A stretch of DNA of 64,000 nt from positions 90,180 through 154,179 of the forward strand of contig NZ_BCUS01000002.1 of assembly GCF_001591345.1 (NCBI RefSeq). Reading direction: 5' to 3'. This document shows, piece by piece, positions 1 through 9,239 of the stretch. Positions within the stretch are counted from its first letter, which is position 1; each line of letters starts with the position of its first letter. The translations under genes were made by a program, and so were the position numbers. The DNA is from Variovorax boronicumulans NBRC 103145 (lineage in GTDB: Bacteria; Pseudomonadota; Gammaproteobacteria; Burkholderiales; Burkholderiaceae_C). The notes beneath the pieces are model-generated. The model was not told the origin of the DNA, searched no databases, and worked only from the letters and a program-made list of their open reading frames with translations.

Positions 1-92
1 CGCATGCGCGGGCCCGTGCAAGTCACCACGACGCCAAGGTGGCCGAGCGGCTGGACCGGGTGTTCCAGCACGTCAACGCCACCGACGCCTGA
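1..92 (+). CDS. 3' end of an unidentified upstream gene (partial)
   Basis: A frame open from the left edge ends at a TGA at 90-92 and gives about 29 residues finishing KVAERLDRVFQHVNATDA. The sigma-28 promoter of the first transducer follows, so this is probably the end of the preceding gene. In related genomes flgJ or another rod or hook gene often lies before flgK, but the residues seen do not identify one. Too short to name, and it could also be a chance open frame. Confidence 0.4.
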   Translation, partial: HARARASHHDAKVAERLDRVFQHVNATDA

Positions 93-145
93 CAGAGAAC
101 GCATGCGCCCGCGCCCTGATCCGCACCGATATTCAGAAAAAAGAC

Positions 146-172
146 TCAAGTCTGGCGGCGTGCTGCCGATAA
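146..172 (+). promoter_or_regulatory. sigma-28 (FliA) promoter of the first transducer gene
   Basis: TCAAGTCT at 146-153, an 11-base spacer, then GCCGATAA at 165-172. The enterobacterial FliA consensus is TAAAGTTT-N11-GCCGATAA, so the -10 is perfect and the spacing exact. Transcription should begin near 178-180 and leave a leader of about 100 bases before the start codon at 283. Confidence 0.85.
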
Positions 173-174
173 CA

Positions 175-258
175 GGGAGACGGGGTGGCGCAGGCCGCCG
201 TCCCGCCATGCCGTCATGTCATGCCGGTGGCCCGCCGCGCGATGCGGCCACCGTCCCC
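175..258 (+). promoter_or_regulatory. structured 5' leader of the first transducer gene
   Basis: The leader can close into a long-range stem: GGG (175-177), GACGG (179-183) and TGGC (186-189) pair with CCC (256-258), CCGTC (251-255) and GCCA (247-250), with small bulges. The ribosome binding site AAGGAAGAG begins about ten bases after the closing strand. Pairing was read by eye, and any role in translation or stability is inference. Confidence 0.4.
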
Positions 259-282
259 CGTTATTGAAGGAAGAGAAGCGCA

Positions 283-1866
283 ATGAGTTTGAAGGATCTG
301 AAAATCGGCACCCGCCTGGGGCTCGGCTTCGCGGTGCTGCTGCTGCTGATGGCGTTCATTGCGGGCACGGGCGTGCTGCGCCTGACGAACGTGGGCCAGG
401 CCACCGACGAGATGGTGCAGGGCGCGCTGGTCAAGGAGCGGCTGGCGGCCGAATGGCTCAGCCTGCTCAAGTCGAACACCGTCGCCAACTACGCGATGGT
501 CAAGACCACCGACCCCGAGGTGGCGGCCTATTTCGCCAAGCTCCAGGCGGCGGGTTCGGCGCGCATCACGCCGGCGCAGAAGCAGCTGGAAGCCATGCTC
601 GCCACGCCGGAAGAAAAGGCGCTCTATGCCGCGGTGGTCGCGGCGCGCGTCGTCGTGCTCGAGACCGTGGGCACGCTCAACAAGCTCAAGGACGAGAAGA
701 AGATCGACGAAGCCAATGTGCTGGTCGACACTAAGTTCAGCGCGGCGCTCGCCGTCTACGCCGGCGCCGTCGAAAACCTGGCCAACCACCAGCGCGAGAA
801 GATCGACGCCGCCGCCAAGGGCATCGCGGCCGACCACACCGAAGGCCGCACCACGCTGCTCGTGCTGTCGGCCATCGCGCTGGCGCTGGGCGCGCTGTTC
901 GCCTGGCGCCTCACGCTGGGCATCGTGCGCCCGCTGGGCCATGCGCTCGAAGTGGCCGAGACGGTGGCCGCCGGCGACCTGAGCGCGAACATCCGCGTGG
1001 ACAGCCGCGACGAAGCGGGCCAGCTGATGCAGGCGCTGAAGGACATGAACGCCAACCTGGCGAAGGTGGTGGGCGAAGTGCGCACGGGCACGGAGACCAT
1101 TGCCACGGCCTCGGGACAGATCGCTTCGGGCAACCAGGATTTGTCGTCGCGCACGGAAGAGCAGGCCAGCTCGCTGGAGCAGACGGCCGCTTCGATGGAA
1201 GAGCTGACCTCGACGGTGAAGCAGAACGCGGACAACGCGCGGCAAGCCAATCAATTGGCGGTTTCTGCTTCGGAAGTTGCAGTGAAGGGTGGGGCGGTCG
1301 TGTCGCAGGTCGTGGACACGATGGGCTCGATCAATGCATCTTCCAAGAAGATCGTCGACATCATCGGTGTGATCGACGGCATCGCGTTTCAGACCAACAT
1401 CCTGGCGCTGAACGCTGCTGTTGAAGCCGCACGCGCTGGCGAGCAAGGTCGTGGCTTTGCCGTGGTCGCCTCCGAAGTCCGCAGCTTGGCCCAACGCTCC
1501 GCAGCCGCTGCGAAGGAAATCAAGACCCTGATCGGCGACTCGGTGGAGAAGGTCGAGGAAGGCAGCAAGCAAGTCGCAGAAGCCGGCCGCACGATGGAAG
1601 AAATCGTGGGCAGCGTGAAGCGCGTGACGGACATCATGGGCGAGATCACGGCGGCGAGCCAGGAACAGACCTCGGGCATCGAGCAGATCAACCAGGCGAT
1701 CACGCAGATGGACCAGGTGACGCAGCAGAACGCGGCGCTGGTCGAGGAAGCCTCGGCCGCCGCGCAGTCGCTGCAGGAGCAGGCGGGCAGCCTGTCGCAG
1801 GTCGTCGGCGTGTTCCGCCTCGGCGGCAGCAGCAGCAGCCACGGCAACGCGCTGGCCCTGGCCTGA
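283..1866 (+). CDS. methyl-accepting chemotaxis protein (transducer 1)
   Basis: Inner-membrane chemoreceptor of 527 residues that senses a periplasmic ligand and controls CheA through CheW. TM1 is about residues 13-33, the ligand-binding region 34-188, TM2 190-212, HAMP 212-265, then a long coiled-coil signalling domain whose tip ([20 protein letters not shown]) starts near 363. It starts at ATG after AAGGAAGAG and is driven by the sigma-28 promoter at 146-172. From the HAMP to about residue 505 it matches transducer 3 (4057-5775) at all but one residue, while the sensory halves differ. It ends in a Ser/Ala-rich tail with no CheR-tethering pentapeptide. Ligand unknown. Several codons in the signalling region are less GC-rich than those of neighbouring genes. 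Confidence 0.96.
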   Translation: MSLKDLKIGTRLGLGFAVLLLLMAFIAGTGVLRLTNVGQATDEMVQGALVKERLAAEWLSLLKSNTVANYAMVKTTDPEVAAYFAKLQAAGSARITPAQKQLEAMLATPEEKALYAAVVAARVVVLETVGTLNKLKDEKKIDEANVLVDTKFSAALAVYAGAVENLANHQREKIDAAAKGIAADHTEGRTTLLVLSAIALALGALFAWRLTLGIVRPLGHALEVAETVAAGDLSANIRVDSRDEAGQLMQALKDMNANLAKVVGEVRTGTETIATASGQIASGNQDLSSRTEEQASSLEQTAASMEELTSTVKQNADNARQANQLAVSASEVAVKGGAVVSQVVDTMGSINASSKKIVDIIGVIDGIAFQTNILALNAAVEAARAGEQGRGFAVVASEVRSLAQRSAAAAKEIKTLIGDSVEKVEEGSKQVAEAGRTMEEIVGSVKRVTDIMGEITAASQEQTSGIEQINQAITQMDQVTQQNAALVEEASAAAQSLQEQAGSLSQVVGVFRLGGSSSSHGNALALA

Positions 1867-1882
1867 AGGCGACGCACCGGCC

Positions 1883-3505
1883 ATGCGTGTCAACCTGCCC
1901 GTCACCGACATCGAATACGAACTCTCGAAGGAAGAGGCCCTGGTGTCCCGCACCGACCTCAAGGGCCGCATCACTTACGTCAACCCGGCCTTCGTCGCGG
2001 CCAGCGGCTTCACGGCCGGCGAACTGCTGGGCAAGGCGCACAACATCGTGCGCCACCCCGACGTGCCGCCCGAGGCCTTCGCCGACCTGTGGCGCACGCT
2101 CGACCAGGGCCTGCCCTGGACCGGCCTGATCAAGAACCGGCGCAAGAACGGCGACTTCTACTGGGTGCTGGCCAACGTCACGCCGATCCGCCACCAGGGC
2201 CGCGTGGAGGGCTACATGTCCGTGCGCAGCCGCCCCGCGCGCGAGGACGTGGCCGCCGCCGATGCCCTCTACCGCCGCATGCGGGAAGGCGAGGCCAAGG
2301 GCCTCGAGCTGCTGCAGGGCGAGGTGGTGCGCAGCGGCTGGGCCAATCCGTTGGCGCGGCTGCGGCGCATTCCGGTGCGGCGCCGCGTGTTCGGCGTGAC
2401 CCTCGCGGCGGCCGCGCTGTCAGCGGGCCTGGGCGCGCTGGGCTGGATGGAAGCATCCCGTCTGGCCGCTGCGTCCGGCGCGCACAGCTGGCTGCCCACC
2501 GCCGTGGCAGCGGGCAGCCTCGGCGCCGCGCTGGCGTGGCTGGGCCTCGGTGCGTTCCTTGGGCGCACGGTGTTCCGTCCGCTCGATGAAGCCATCGAGG
2601 TCGCGCGCACCATCGCGGGCGGCGACCTGGTGCGCTTCACGGTGCGGCCGGGCGACGAGATCGCGGGGCTGCTGCGCGCGCTGAACCAGATGAGCGCCAA
2701 CCTCTTCGCGATCGTCGCGGACGTGGGCGCGAACGTTGCGGGCGTGATGTCGGCGTCGAGCCAGATTGCCTCGGGCAACGAAGACCTGTCCTCGCGCACC
2801 GAGCAGCAGGCCAGCTCGCTGGAGCAGACGGCGGCGTCGATGGAAGAGCTGACCTCGACCGTCAAGCAGAACGCCGACAACGCCCTGCAGGCGAACCAGC
2901 TGGCCGTCTCCGCGTCGGAAGTGGCGGTGAAGGGCGGCGCCGTGGTGTCGCAGGTCGTGGACACGATGGGCTCGATCAACGCCTCGTCGAAAAAGATCGT
3001 CGACATCATCGGCGTGATCGACGGCATCGCGTTCCAGACCAACATCCTGGCGCTGAACGCGGCCGTGGAAGCCGCGCGCGCGGGCGAGCAGGGCAAGGGC
3101 TTCGCCGTGGTCGCGTCGGAAGTGCGCAGCCTCGCGCAGCGCTCGGCCGCTGCGGCGAAAGAAATCAAGACCCTGATCGGCGACTCGGTGGAGAAGGTCG
3201 AGGCGGGCAGCAAGCAGGTGGCCGAGGCCGGCCGGACCATGCAGGAGATCGTCGGCAGCGTGAAGCGCGTGACCGACATCATGGGCGAGATCACGACGGC
3301 GAGCCAGGAGCAGACCTCGGGCATCGAGCAGATCAACCAGGCCATCGCGCAGATGGACCAGGTGACGCAGCAGAACGCCGCATTGGTCGAAGAGGCCTCT
3401 GCCACGGCGCAGTCGCTGCAGGAACAGGCGCAGGGCCTGGTCCGGGCCGCAGGGGTATTCAGGACCGGGGCGGGCGAGGGTGCCGGCGCCCGGGATGCGT
3501 ATTGA
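1883..3505 (+). CDS. Aer-like PAS-domain chemotaxis/aerotaxis transducer (transducer 2)
   Basis: Transducer of 540 residues with a cytoplasmic N-terminal PAS domain (about 20-120; typical Aer features such as [13 protein letters not shown] and NGDFYW). It continues with two membrane segments near 169-194 and 203-227, a HAMP domain, and an MCP signalling domain with the tip near 378. Family members bind FAD through the PAS domain and mediate energy taxis or aerotaxis; FAD binding here is inferred. It starts 16 bases after transducer 1 and is probably cotranscribed with it. The signalling domain resembles those of transducers 1 and 3 but has several substitutions, and the C terminus lacks a CheR-binding pentapeptide. 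Confidence 0.94.
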   Translation: MRVNLPVTDIEYELSKEEALVSRTDLKGRITYVNPAFVAASGFTAGELLGKAHNIVRHPDVPPEAFADLWRTLDQGLPWTGLIKNRRKNGDFYWVLANVTPIRHQGRVEGYMSVRSRPAREDVAAADALYRRMREGEAKGLELLQGEVVRSGWANPLARLRRIPVRRRVFGVTLAAAALSAGLGALGWMEASRLAAASGAHSWLPTAVAAGSLGAALAWLGLGAFLGRTVFRPLDEAIEVARTIAGGDLVRFTVRPGDEIAGLLRALNQMSANLFAIVADVGANVAGVMSASSQIASGNEDLSSRTEQQASSLEQTAASMEELTSTVKQNADNALQANQLAVSASEVAVKGGAVVSQVVDTMGSINASSKKIVDIIGVIDGIAFQTNILALNAAVEAARAGEQGKGFAVVASEVRSLAQRSAAAAKEIKTLIGDSVEKVEAGSKQVAEAGRTMQEIVGSVKRVTDIMGEITTASQEQTSGIEQINQAIAQMDQVTQQNAALVEEASATAQSLQEQAQGLVRAAGVFRTGAGEGAGARDAY

Positions 3506-3521
3506 ACGAGGAGAAGAACAC

Positions 3522-4046
3522 ATGTTGAACAACACCAGAGACACATCACCGCGATCGAATGGCGCGGCGCCGTCCGCATCCGCCGTGGCCAACCGCTTGG
3601 AGGTCGTGACCTTCAAGCTCGGCGACGAGGAATACGGCATCGACATCCAGAAGGTGCAGGAGCTGCGCGGCTACGACGCCGTGACGCGCATCGCGAACGC
3701 GCCGGACTACATCAAGGGCGTGGTCAACCTGCGCGGCATCATCGTGCCGATCATCGACATGCGCATCAAGTTCGAGCTGGGCGCACCCACCTACGACCAG
3801 TTCACGGTGGTGATCGTGCTGAACATCGCGGGCCGCGTGGTGGGCATGGTGGTGGACAGCGTGTCCGACGTGATCACGCTCACGGCCGAGCAGATCAAGC
3901 CGGCGCCCGAGATGGGCTCGGTGCTCGACACCGACTACCTGATCGGCCTGGGCACGCTGGACGAACGCATGCTGATCCTGGTGGACATCGACCGGCTGAT
4001 GTCCAGCGAAGAAATGGGCCTCATCGAAGCCGCCGCCACCGTTTGA
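3522..4046 (+). CDS. cheW: chemotaxis coupling protein CheW
   Basis: Cytoplasmic SH3-like adaptor that links receptors to CheA (174 residues). The CheW core begins at [20 protein letters not shown] and includes the typical [14 protein letters not shown] strand. ATG at 3522 is preceded by GAGGAGAAG; an earlier in-frame codon at 3480 would overlap transducer 2 and has no comparable site. The N-terminal 20 residues are Ser/Ala-rich and probably disordered. It lies between transducers 2 and 3, about 35 kb from cheA, and is the only separate cheW in the window. CheA carries its own CheW-like domain. Confidence 0.96.
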   Translation: MLNNTRDTSPRSNGAAPSASAVANRLEVVTFKLGDEEYGIDIQKVQELRGYDAVTRIANAPDYIKGVVNLRGIIVPIIDMRIKFELGAPTYDQFTVVIVLNIAGRVVGMVVDSVSDVITLTAEQIKPAPEMGSVLDTDYLIGLGTLDERMLILVDIDRLMSSEEMGLIEAAATV

Positions 4047-4056
4047 GGACCACCCC

Positions 4057-5775
4057 ATGACATTCTTTTCGAACCTTCGCATCGGCACCCGCCTGACCCT
4101 TGCCTTCGCCATCGTGCTGGGGCTGACGCTCATCTCCAGCGCGGTGGGGCTGATGTCGGCGCACAAGAACGCCGAAGCCACGCGCATCATGATGCAGAGC
4201 CCGCTGGCCAAGGAGCGGCTCATTTCCGACTGGTACGTGCTGACCTACTCGGCCATTGCGCGCACCTCGATGATCGCGCGCACCACCGACGAGGCGCTGC
4301 CGATGCTGTTCGCCGACGTGATCTCCGAGAGCGTGAAGAAGGGCAGCGAGACCATGGCCAAGGTCGAGGCGCTGCTGGTCACCGACGAGGAAAAGGCGAC
4401 CTACAAGTCCATCGTCGAGCTGCGCGCCAAGTACCAGGCCGCCAAGGACGAGGTGACCCGTGCCAAGGCCAGCGGCAACACGGTCGAGACCGTGCGCGCC
4501 TACCAGCTGTCGTTCCAGCCGGCCGCCAAGGCCTATGAAAACCGTGTGCTCGAGCTGCTGGCCATCGAGCGCCGCGCCATCGACGACATGAGCCACGCCA
4601 TCGACGCGGCGAATGCGAAGAGCTTCAACCTGCGGCTGCTGCTGACGGCGCTCACGGTGCTGCTGGGCGGCCTGTTCGCCTTCTTCATCTCGCGCAGCAT
4701 CGTGCGCCCGCTGGCCAAGGCCGTGGGCGTGGCCGAGACGGTGGCGGCCGGCGACCTGAGCGCGAACATCCGCGTGGACAGCCGCGACGAGACGGGGCAG
4801 CTGATGCAGGCGCTGAAGGACATGAACGCGAATCTCGCCAAGGTGGTGGGTGAAGTGCGCACGGGCACGGAGACGATCGCTACGGCGTCGGGGCAGATCG
4901 CTTCGGGCAACCAGGATTTGTCGTCGCGCACGGAAGAGCAGGCGAGTTCGCTGGAGCAGACGGCGGCGTCGATGGAAGAACTGACCTCGACGGTGAAGCA
5001 GAACGCGGACAACGCGCGTCAAGCGAACCAGCTGGCCGTCTCCGCTTCGGAAGTCGCAGTGAAGGGCGGCGCGGTGGTGTCGCAGGTCGTGGACACGATG
5101 GGCTCGATCAACGCTTCGTCGAAAAAGATCGTCGACATCATCGGCGTGATCGATGGCATCGCATTCCAGACCAACATCCTGGCGCTGAACGCTGCTGTTG
5201 AAGCCGCACGCGCTGGCGAGCAAGGCCGAGGCTTCGCAGTCGTGGCTTCTGAAGTCCGCAGCCTCGCCCAACGCTCCGCAGCCGCCGCCAAGGAAATCAA
5301 GACCCTGATCGGCGACTCGGTAGAAAAGGTCGAAGAAGGCAGCAAGCAAGTCGCAGAAGCCGGCCGCACGATGGAAGAGATCGTCGGCAGCGTCAAGCGC
5401 GTGACCGACATCATGGGCGAGATCACGGCGGCGAGCCAGGAACAGACCTCGGGCATCGAGCAGATCAACCAGGCGATCACGCAGATGGACCAGGTGACGC
5501 AGCAGAACGCGGCGCTGGTCGAAGAAGCCTCGGCCGCCGCGCAGTCGCTGCAGGAACAGGCCGGCGCCCTCGTGCAGGCCGTGAGCGTCTTCAAGCTCGA
5601 CGCGAACGCGGTCGCAACGACCCGCGCCAGCTTCACGCGCATCACGCCGATCCCCAAGCCGCCGAAGCCGACGCCCAAGCCGCGTGCCAAGGCGCTGCCT
5701 GCACGCCGTGAACCGAGTGGCGCACCGCAGCTCGCCATGGCCGGCGATGCCAAGGGCGACTGGTCGGAGTTCTGA
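4057..5775 (+). CDS. methyl-accepting chemotaxis protein (transducer 3) with CheR-tethering pentapeptide
   Basis: Membrane chemoreceptor of 572 residues: TM1 about 11-31, periplasmic helical sensor 32-192, TM2 193-212, HAMP, and an MCP signalling domain. A Pro/Lys-rich linker ([13 protein letters not shown]) leads to the C-terminal pentapeptide DWSEF. That pentapeptide fits the x-W-x-x-F tether that recruits CheR and CheB in high-abundance receptors, and neither other transducer here has one. It starts 10 bases after cheW. HAMP and signalling sequence is identical to transducer 1 except for one residue (Thr for Ala in DSRDE-GQ), implying recent duplication or gene conversion. Ligand unknown. 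Confidence 0.96.
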   Translation: MTFFSNLRIGTRLTLAFAIVLGLTLISSAVGLMSAHKNAEATRIMMQSPLAKERLISDWYVLTYSAIARTSMIARTTDEALPMLFADVISESVKKGSETMAKVEALLVTDEEKATYKSIVELRAKYQAAKDEVTRAKASGNTVETVRAYQLSFQPAAKAYENRVLELLAIERRAIDDMSHAIDAANAKSFNLRLLLTALTVLLGGLFAFFISRSIVRPLAKAVGVAETVAAGDLSANIRVDSRDETGQLMQALKDMNANLAKVVGEVRTGTETIATASGQIASGNQDLSSRTEEQASSLEQTAASMEELTSTVKQNADNARQANQLAVSASEVAVKGGAVVSQVVDTMGSINASSKKIVDIIGVIDGIAFQTNILALNAAVEAARAGEQGRGFAVVASEVRSLAQRSAAAAKEIKTLIGDSVEKVEEGSKQVAEAGRTMEEIVGSVKRVTDIMGEITAASQEQTSGIEQINQAITQMDQVTQQNAALVEEASAAAQSLQEQAGALVQAVSVFKLDANAVATTRASFTRITPIPKPPKPTPKPRAKALPARREPSGAPQLAMAGDAKGDWSEF

Positions 5776-5801
5776 GCCAGGCGCAATGACACCGCGCGCC
5801 C

Positions 5802-5828
5802 TCAACTTCGGGCGCGCGCTGCCGATAA
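5802..5828 (+). promoter_or_regulatory. sigma-28 (FliA) promoter of flgK
   Basis: TCAACTTC at 5802-5809, an 11-base spacer, and a perfect GCCGATAA at 5821-5828, located 59 bases before flgK. It suggests flgKL are late genes expressed with the filament. Confidence 0.85.
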
Positions 5829-5832
5829 CCAT

Positions 5833-5860
5833 GGGGAGGCATCGCGTGATGCCGCTCCCC
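5833..5860 (+). promoter_or_regulatory. hairpin in the flgK 5' leader
   Basis: GGGGAG (5833-5838) pairs with CTCCCC (5855-5860), and GCATC (5839-5843) with GATGC (5848-5852) around a GCGT loop; only two unpaired bases lie between the two helices. It sits at the expected 5' end of the flgK mRNA, 26 bases before the start codon. Role unknown; RNA stability or translation timing are possibilities. Confidence 0.5.
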
Positions 5861-5886
5861 CACACCCCTTTGACAGGTAAAGCCTT

Positions 5887-7851
5887 ATGTCCGGAAGCAT
5901 GTTCTACACAGGTCTGAGCGGCCTCGCGGTCGCCCGCACCGCGCTGATGACCACGGCCCACAACACCGCCAACGTGTACACGGCCGGCTACAGCCGTCAG
6001 ATCGCGCAGATCGCCTCCGCCGGCGGCATTGCCAGCGGCTCGGGCTTCATCGGCTCGGGCGCCAACGTGACGACCGTGTCGCGCAGCTACGACCGCTACC
6101 TCACGGCGCAGCTGGCCACCGCGCAGTCGCAGTCGGCCGCGCTGGCCACCAACGGCGTGCAGGTCAACCGCATCGACCAGCTGCTGGCCGACAAGACCTC
6201 GGGCATCGCGCCGCTGATGCAGAGCTTCTTCACCAGCGTGCAGGGCGTGGCCAACACGCCGGCCGACCCGGCGGCGCGCCAGCAGATGATCAGCGCGGCG
6301 CAGTCGCTGGCCAGCAAGTTCCGCGCGACCGACCAGTACCTGTCGGACCTGAACACCTCGGTGAATGAGCAGATCGTGGGCAGCGTGAGCCAGATCAACA
6401 CCTATGCCGCCAAGATCGCCAGCCTGAACCAGCAGATCAGCCAGATGAGCGCGGTGGCCGGCGGCCAAGCGCCGAACGACCTGCTCGACCAGCGCGACCA
6501 GCTCGTGAGCGAGCTGAGCCAGGTGGTCGACGTGCGCGTGCTGCAGCAGGACGACGGCAAGTACAACGTGTTCATCGCCACCGGCCAGTCGCTGGTGGTG
6601 GGCGACCACGCTTCCAAGATGGCGGCGGTGACGTCGTCGGCCGACCCCACGCGCCAGGTCGTGGCGCTGTCGGGCTTTGCCGGCAACACCGTCGAGCTGG
6701 ACGACAGCGCCTTCACCGGCGGCGTGCTCGGCGGCCTCATGGCCTTTCGCAAGGACACGCTGATCCCCACGCAGAACGCCATCGGCCGGCTCGCCATGTC
6801 GGTGGCCGACGCGGTGAACGCGCAGCACAAGCTGGGCGTGGACCTGAACGGCGCACTGGGCCAGAACTTCTTCTCGCAGGCCGTGCCGGGCACCATCGCC
6901 AATGCTGGCAACGCCGGCAACCTCGAGCTCGGCGCCACGCTGACCGATGCGTCCAAGCTCACCACCAGCGACTACAACGTGAGCGTCACCGACGTGGGGG
7001 GCACGCTCACCTACACGGTCACGCGGCTCTCGGACAAGACGCCGATGGGCAGCTTCACCACCTTCCCGATCAGCTTCGACGGCGTGAGCCTCACGGCCGC
7101 GAGCGGCACGGCGCAGGCCGGCGATTCGTTCCTGGTGCAGCCCACGCGCACCGGCGCGCGCGACCTCGAGGTGCTGGTGCGCGACCCGGCCAAGGTGGCG
7201 GCCGCCTCGCCCGTGATCACCGGCAACACCGCGGGCAACAAGGGCAGCGGCGCACTGGGCGCGGCCAGCGTCGATGCCGCCTACCCGGGCTCGCCGCTGG
7301 CCGGCAACGTCACGCTGAGCTTCAACGCGGGCACCGGCACGCTGTCGGGCTTTCCGGCCGGCTCGGCCGTGACCGTCACGCGCGCCGACGGCACCGCCAC
7401 CAGCTACCCGGCCGGCACGCCCGTGCCGTACACGGCCGGCGCGAAGATGAGCTTCGACGGCATCACCGTGGCCATGACGGGCGCGCCCGCGCAGGGCGAC
7501 ACCTTCACCATCGGCAAGAACACCGGCGGTGTTTCCGACGGCGGCAATGCGCTGCTGCTGGGTGCGCTGCAGCGCAAGACCACGATGTCGAACGGCACCG
7601 CGACCTTCAACGGCGCCTACTCGCAGCTGGTGAGCGACGTCGGCAACCGCGCCATGTCGATCAAGGTGGCCGCCGTCACGCAGGACAGCGTCACCGGCCA
7701 GATCAAGGCCAGCCAGCGCGCGATTTCGGGCGTGGTGCAGGACGAGGAAACCGGCAACCTGCTGATGTTCCAGCAGATGTACCAGGCCAACGCCAAGGTG
7801 ATCCAGACCGCCTCGGCGATGTTCGACGCCATCCTCGGCATCCGCAGCTGA
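5887..7851 (+). CDS. flgK: flagellar hook-associated protein 1 FlgK (HAP1)
   Basis: Secreted junction protein linking hook and filament (654 residues). The N-terminal rod/hook-type motif (FYTGLSGLAVARTALMTTAH and NTANVYTAGYSRQ) and the C-terminal helix (LLMFQQMYQANAKVIQTA) are typical and form the coiled-coil core. The middle, roughly 330-570, is a Gly/Thr-rich surface-exposed variable region. It starts 59 bases after a sigma-28 promoter and is followed by flgL after 29 bases. At 654 residues it is about 100 longer than the enteric protein; the extra length is in the middle. Confidence 0.97.
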   Translation: MSGSMFYTGLSGLAVARTALMTTAHNTANVYTAGYSRQIAQIASAGGIASGSGFIGSGANVTTVSRSYDRYLTAQLATAQSQSAALATNGVQVNRIDQLLADKTSGIAPLMQSFFTSVQGVANTPADPAARQQMISAAQSLASKFRATDQYLSDLNTSVNEQIVGSVSQINTYAAKIASLNQQISQMSAVAGGQAPNDLLDQRDQLVSELSQVVDVRVLQQDDGKYNVFIATGQSLVVGDHASKMAAVTSSADPTRQVVALSGFAGNTVELDDSAFTGGVLGGLMAFRKDTLIPTQNAIGRLAMSVADAVNAQHKLGVDLNGALGQNFFSQAVPGTIANAGNAGNLELGATLTDASKLTTSDYNVSVTDVGGTLTYTVTRLSDKTPMGSFTTFPISFDGVSLTAASGTAQAGDSFLVQPTRTGARDLEVLVRDPAKVAAASPVITGNTAGNKGSGALGAASVDAAYPGSPLAGNVTLSFNAGTGTLSGFPAGSAVTVTRADGTATSYPAGTPVPYTAGAKMSFDGITVAMTGAPAQGDTFTIGKNTGGVSDGGNALLLGALQRKTTMSNGTATFNGAYSQLVSDVGNRAMSIKVAAVTQDSVTGQIKASQRAISGVVQDEETGNLLMFQQMYQANAKVIQTASAMFDAILGIRS

Positions 7852-7880
7852 ACCCTTTTGTACAGATTCCAGGACCCGCG

Positions 7881-9092
7881 ATGCGCATCAGCACCCAATC
7901 CTTCTACGAACAGAGCCTGCAGTCGATGGGCCTGCAGCAGCAGAAGCTGTTCAAGGTCCAGCAGCAGCTGGCGACCAACTCCAAGTTCCTGTCGGCCGGC
8001 GACGACCCGGTGGGCGCGGCGCGCGCGCTCGGCGTGAGCCAGACGCTGGCGGAGGGCGCCCAGTTCGCCACCAGCCGCCAGCGCGCGGCGCTGGCGCTGT
8101 CGACCGAAGAGAACGCGCTCGACTCGGTGACGTCGATCCTGCAGCACGTGAAGACGCTGGTCGTGCAGGCCGGCGGCGGCGGCCTCTCGGACGCCGATCG
8201 CGGCTCGCTTGCCACGGCCATCCAGAGCAGCCTGGAGCAGCTCGTGGGCGTGGCCAACAGCGACAACGGCAGCGGCCAGTACCTGTTCGCCGGCTTCAAG
8301 AGCGGCAGCCCGCCCTTCGTGATGGCCGCCGGCGGCGGCGTGCAGTACGTGGGCGACCAGGGCGAGCGGCTGATGCAGATCGACGTGGCGCGCCAGATGT
8401 CGACCTCGGACGACGGCCGCAGCATCTTCCAGTCGGTGCAAGGCGGTGCGGGCTATGTGACCTCGGGCTCGCCTGCCAACACCGGCTCGGGTGTGTTCGG
8501 CGCGGTGAGCATCACCGACGCCACCGCACCGAACTACGGCAAGGACTTCACGATCCGCTTCACCGGCACCGACTACACGGTGATGACGAAGGACACGCCG
8601 CCCGTGGTGGCCGCGAGCGGCGCCTTCACCGCCGGCACCCCGATCTCGTTCGGCGGCGTGCAGATCGCGATCAGCGGCACGCCGGCCAACGGCGACAGCT
8701 TCGACGTGTCGACCGCGCAGAACGCCGGCACCGACATCTTCGCAGCGCTGGGCGAGCTGGTGACTGCGCTGCGCGCACCGCTCAATGGCGGCGGCGCGGC
8801 GGCCCAGGCGCAGCTGCGCAACGCCTTGAGCACCGCCAACGTGAAGGTCACGAACGCGCACGACAACGTGCTCACCGTGCTGTCGTCGGTGGGCTCGCGC
8901 CAGGTCGAGCTGCAGGCGCTCGACAGCGCGGGTGCGATGAACAAGCTGCAGGAAGAAAGCTACCTGTCGTCGATCGAGGACCTCGATCCGTACACGGCGA
9001 TTTCCGAGTTCTACCAGCGGCAGTCGTCGCTGCAGGCGACGCAGATGACGTTTGCCAAGCTGAACAGCATTTCGCTTTTCAACTACCTGTGA
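7881..9092 (+). CDS. flgL: flagellar hook-associated protein 3 FlgL (HAP3)
   Basis: Second hook-filament junction protein (403 residues), exported by the flagellar apparatus. The flagellin-like N-terminal helix is clear (MRISTQSFYEQSLQSMGLQ, then LSAGDDPVGAARALG), as is the C-terminal helix (LQATQMTFAKLNSISLFNYL). The variable centre is about 190-290. It is cotranscribed with flgK. A 49-base piece of this gene (8922-8970, about residues 348-363) recurs at 9870-9918 beyond the next gene. Confidence 0.97.
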   Translation: MRISTQSFYEQSLQSMGLQQQKLFKVQQQLATNSKFLSAGDDPVGAARALGVSQTLAEGAQFATSRQRAALALSTEENALDSVTSILQHVKTLVVQAGGGGLSDADRGSLATAIQSSLEQLVGVANSDNGSGQYLFAGFKSGSPPFVMAAGGGVQYVGDQGERLMQIDVARQMSTSDDGRSIFQSVQGGAGYVTSGSPANTGSGVFGAVSITDATAPNYGKDFTIRFTGTDYTVMTKDTPPVVAASGAFTAGTPISFGGVQIAISGTPANGDSFDVSTAQNAGTDIFAALGELVTALRAPLNGGGAAAQAQLRNALSTANVKVTNAHDNVLTVLSSVGSRQVELQALDSAGAMNKLQEESYLSSIEDLDPYTAISEFYQRQSSLQATQMTFAKLNSISLFNYL

Positions 9093-9099
9093 GGGTGGG

Positions 9100-9125
9100 G
9101 TGGCCAGCGGCTGCGTGCTGGCCAC
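9100..9125 (+). terminator. hairpin after flgL
   Basis: A perfect 8-bp stem, GTGGCCAG (9100-9107) with CTGGCCAC (9118-9125), and a 10-base loop, beginning eight bases after the flgL stop. No T-run follows, so it may be a transcript end or an mRNA-stabilising structure and not a classical intrinsic terminator. Confidence 0.4.
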
Positions 9126-9239
9126 TGGAGGAGGAAGCCCATCGTCGCGATGGACGCGGGCAGAATGCGTCGACTGGCTGCCGCCGGTCGTCCGCCTGGC
9201 AGCCGCGCACCACCCCCACCTTCCTCGGAGAATCGATCC

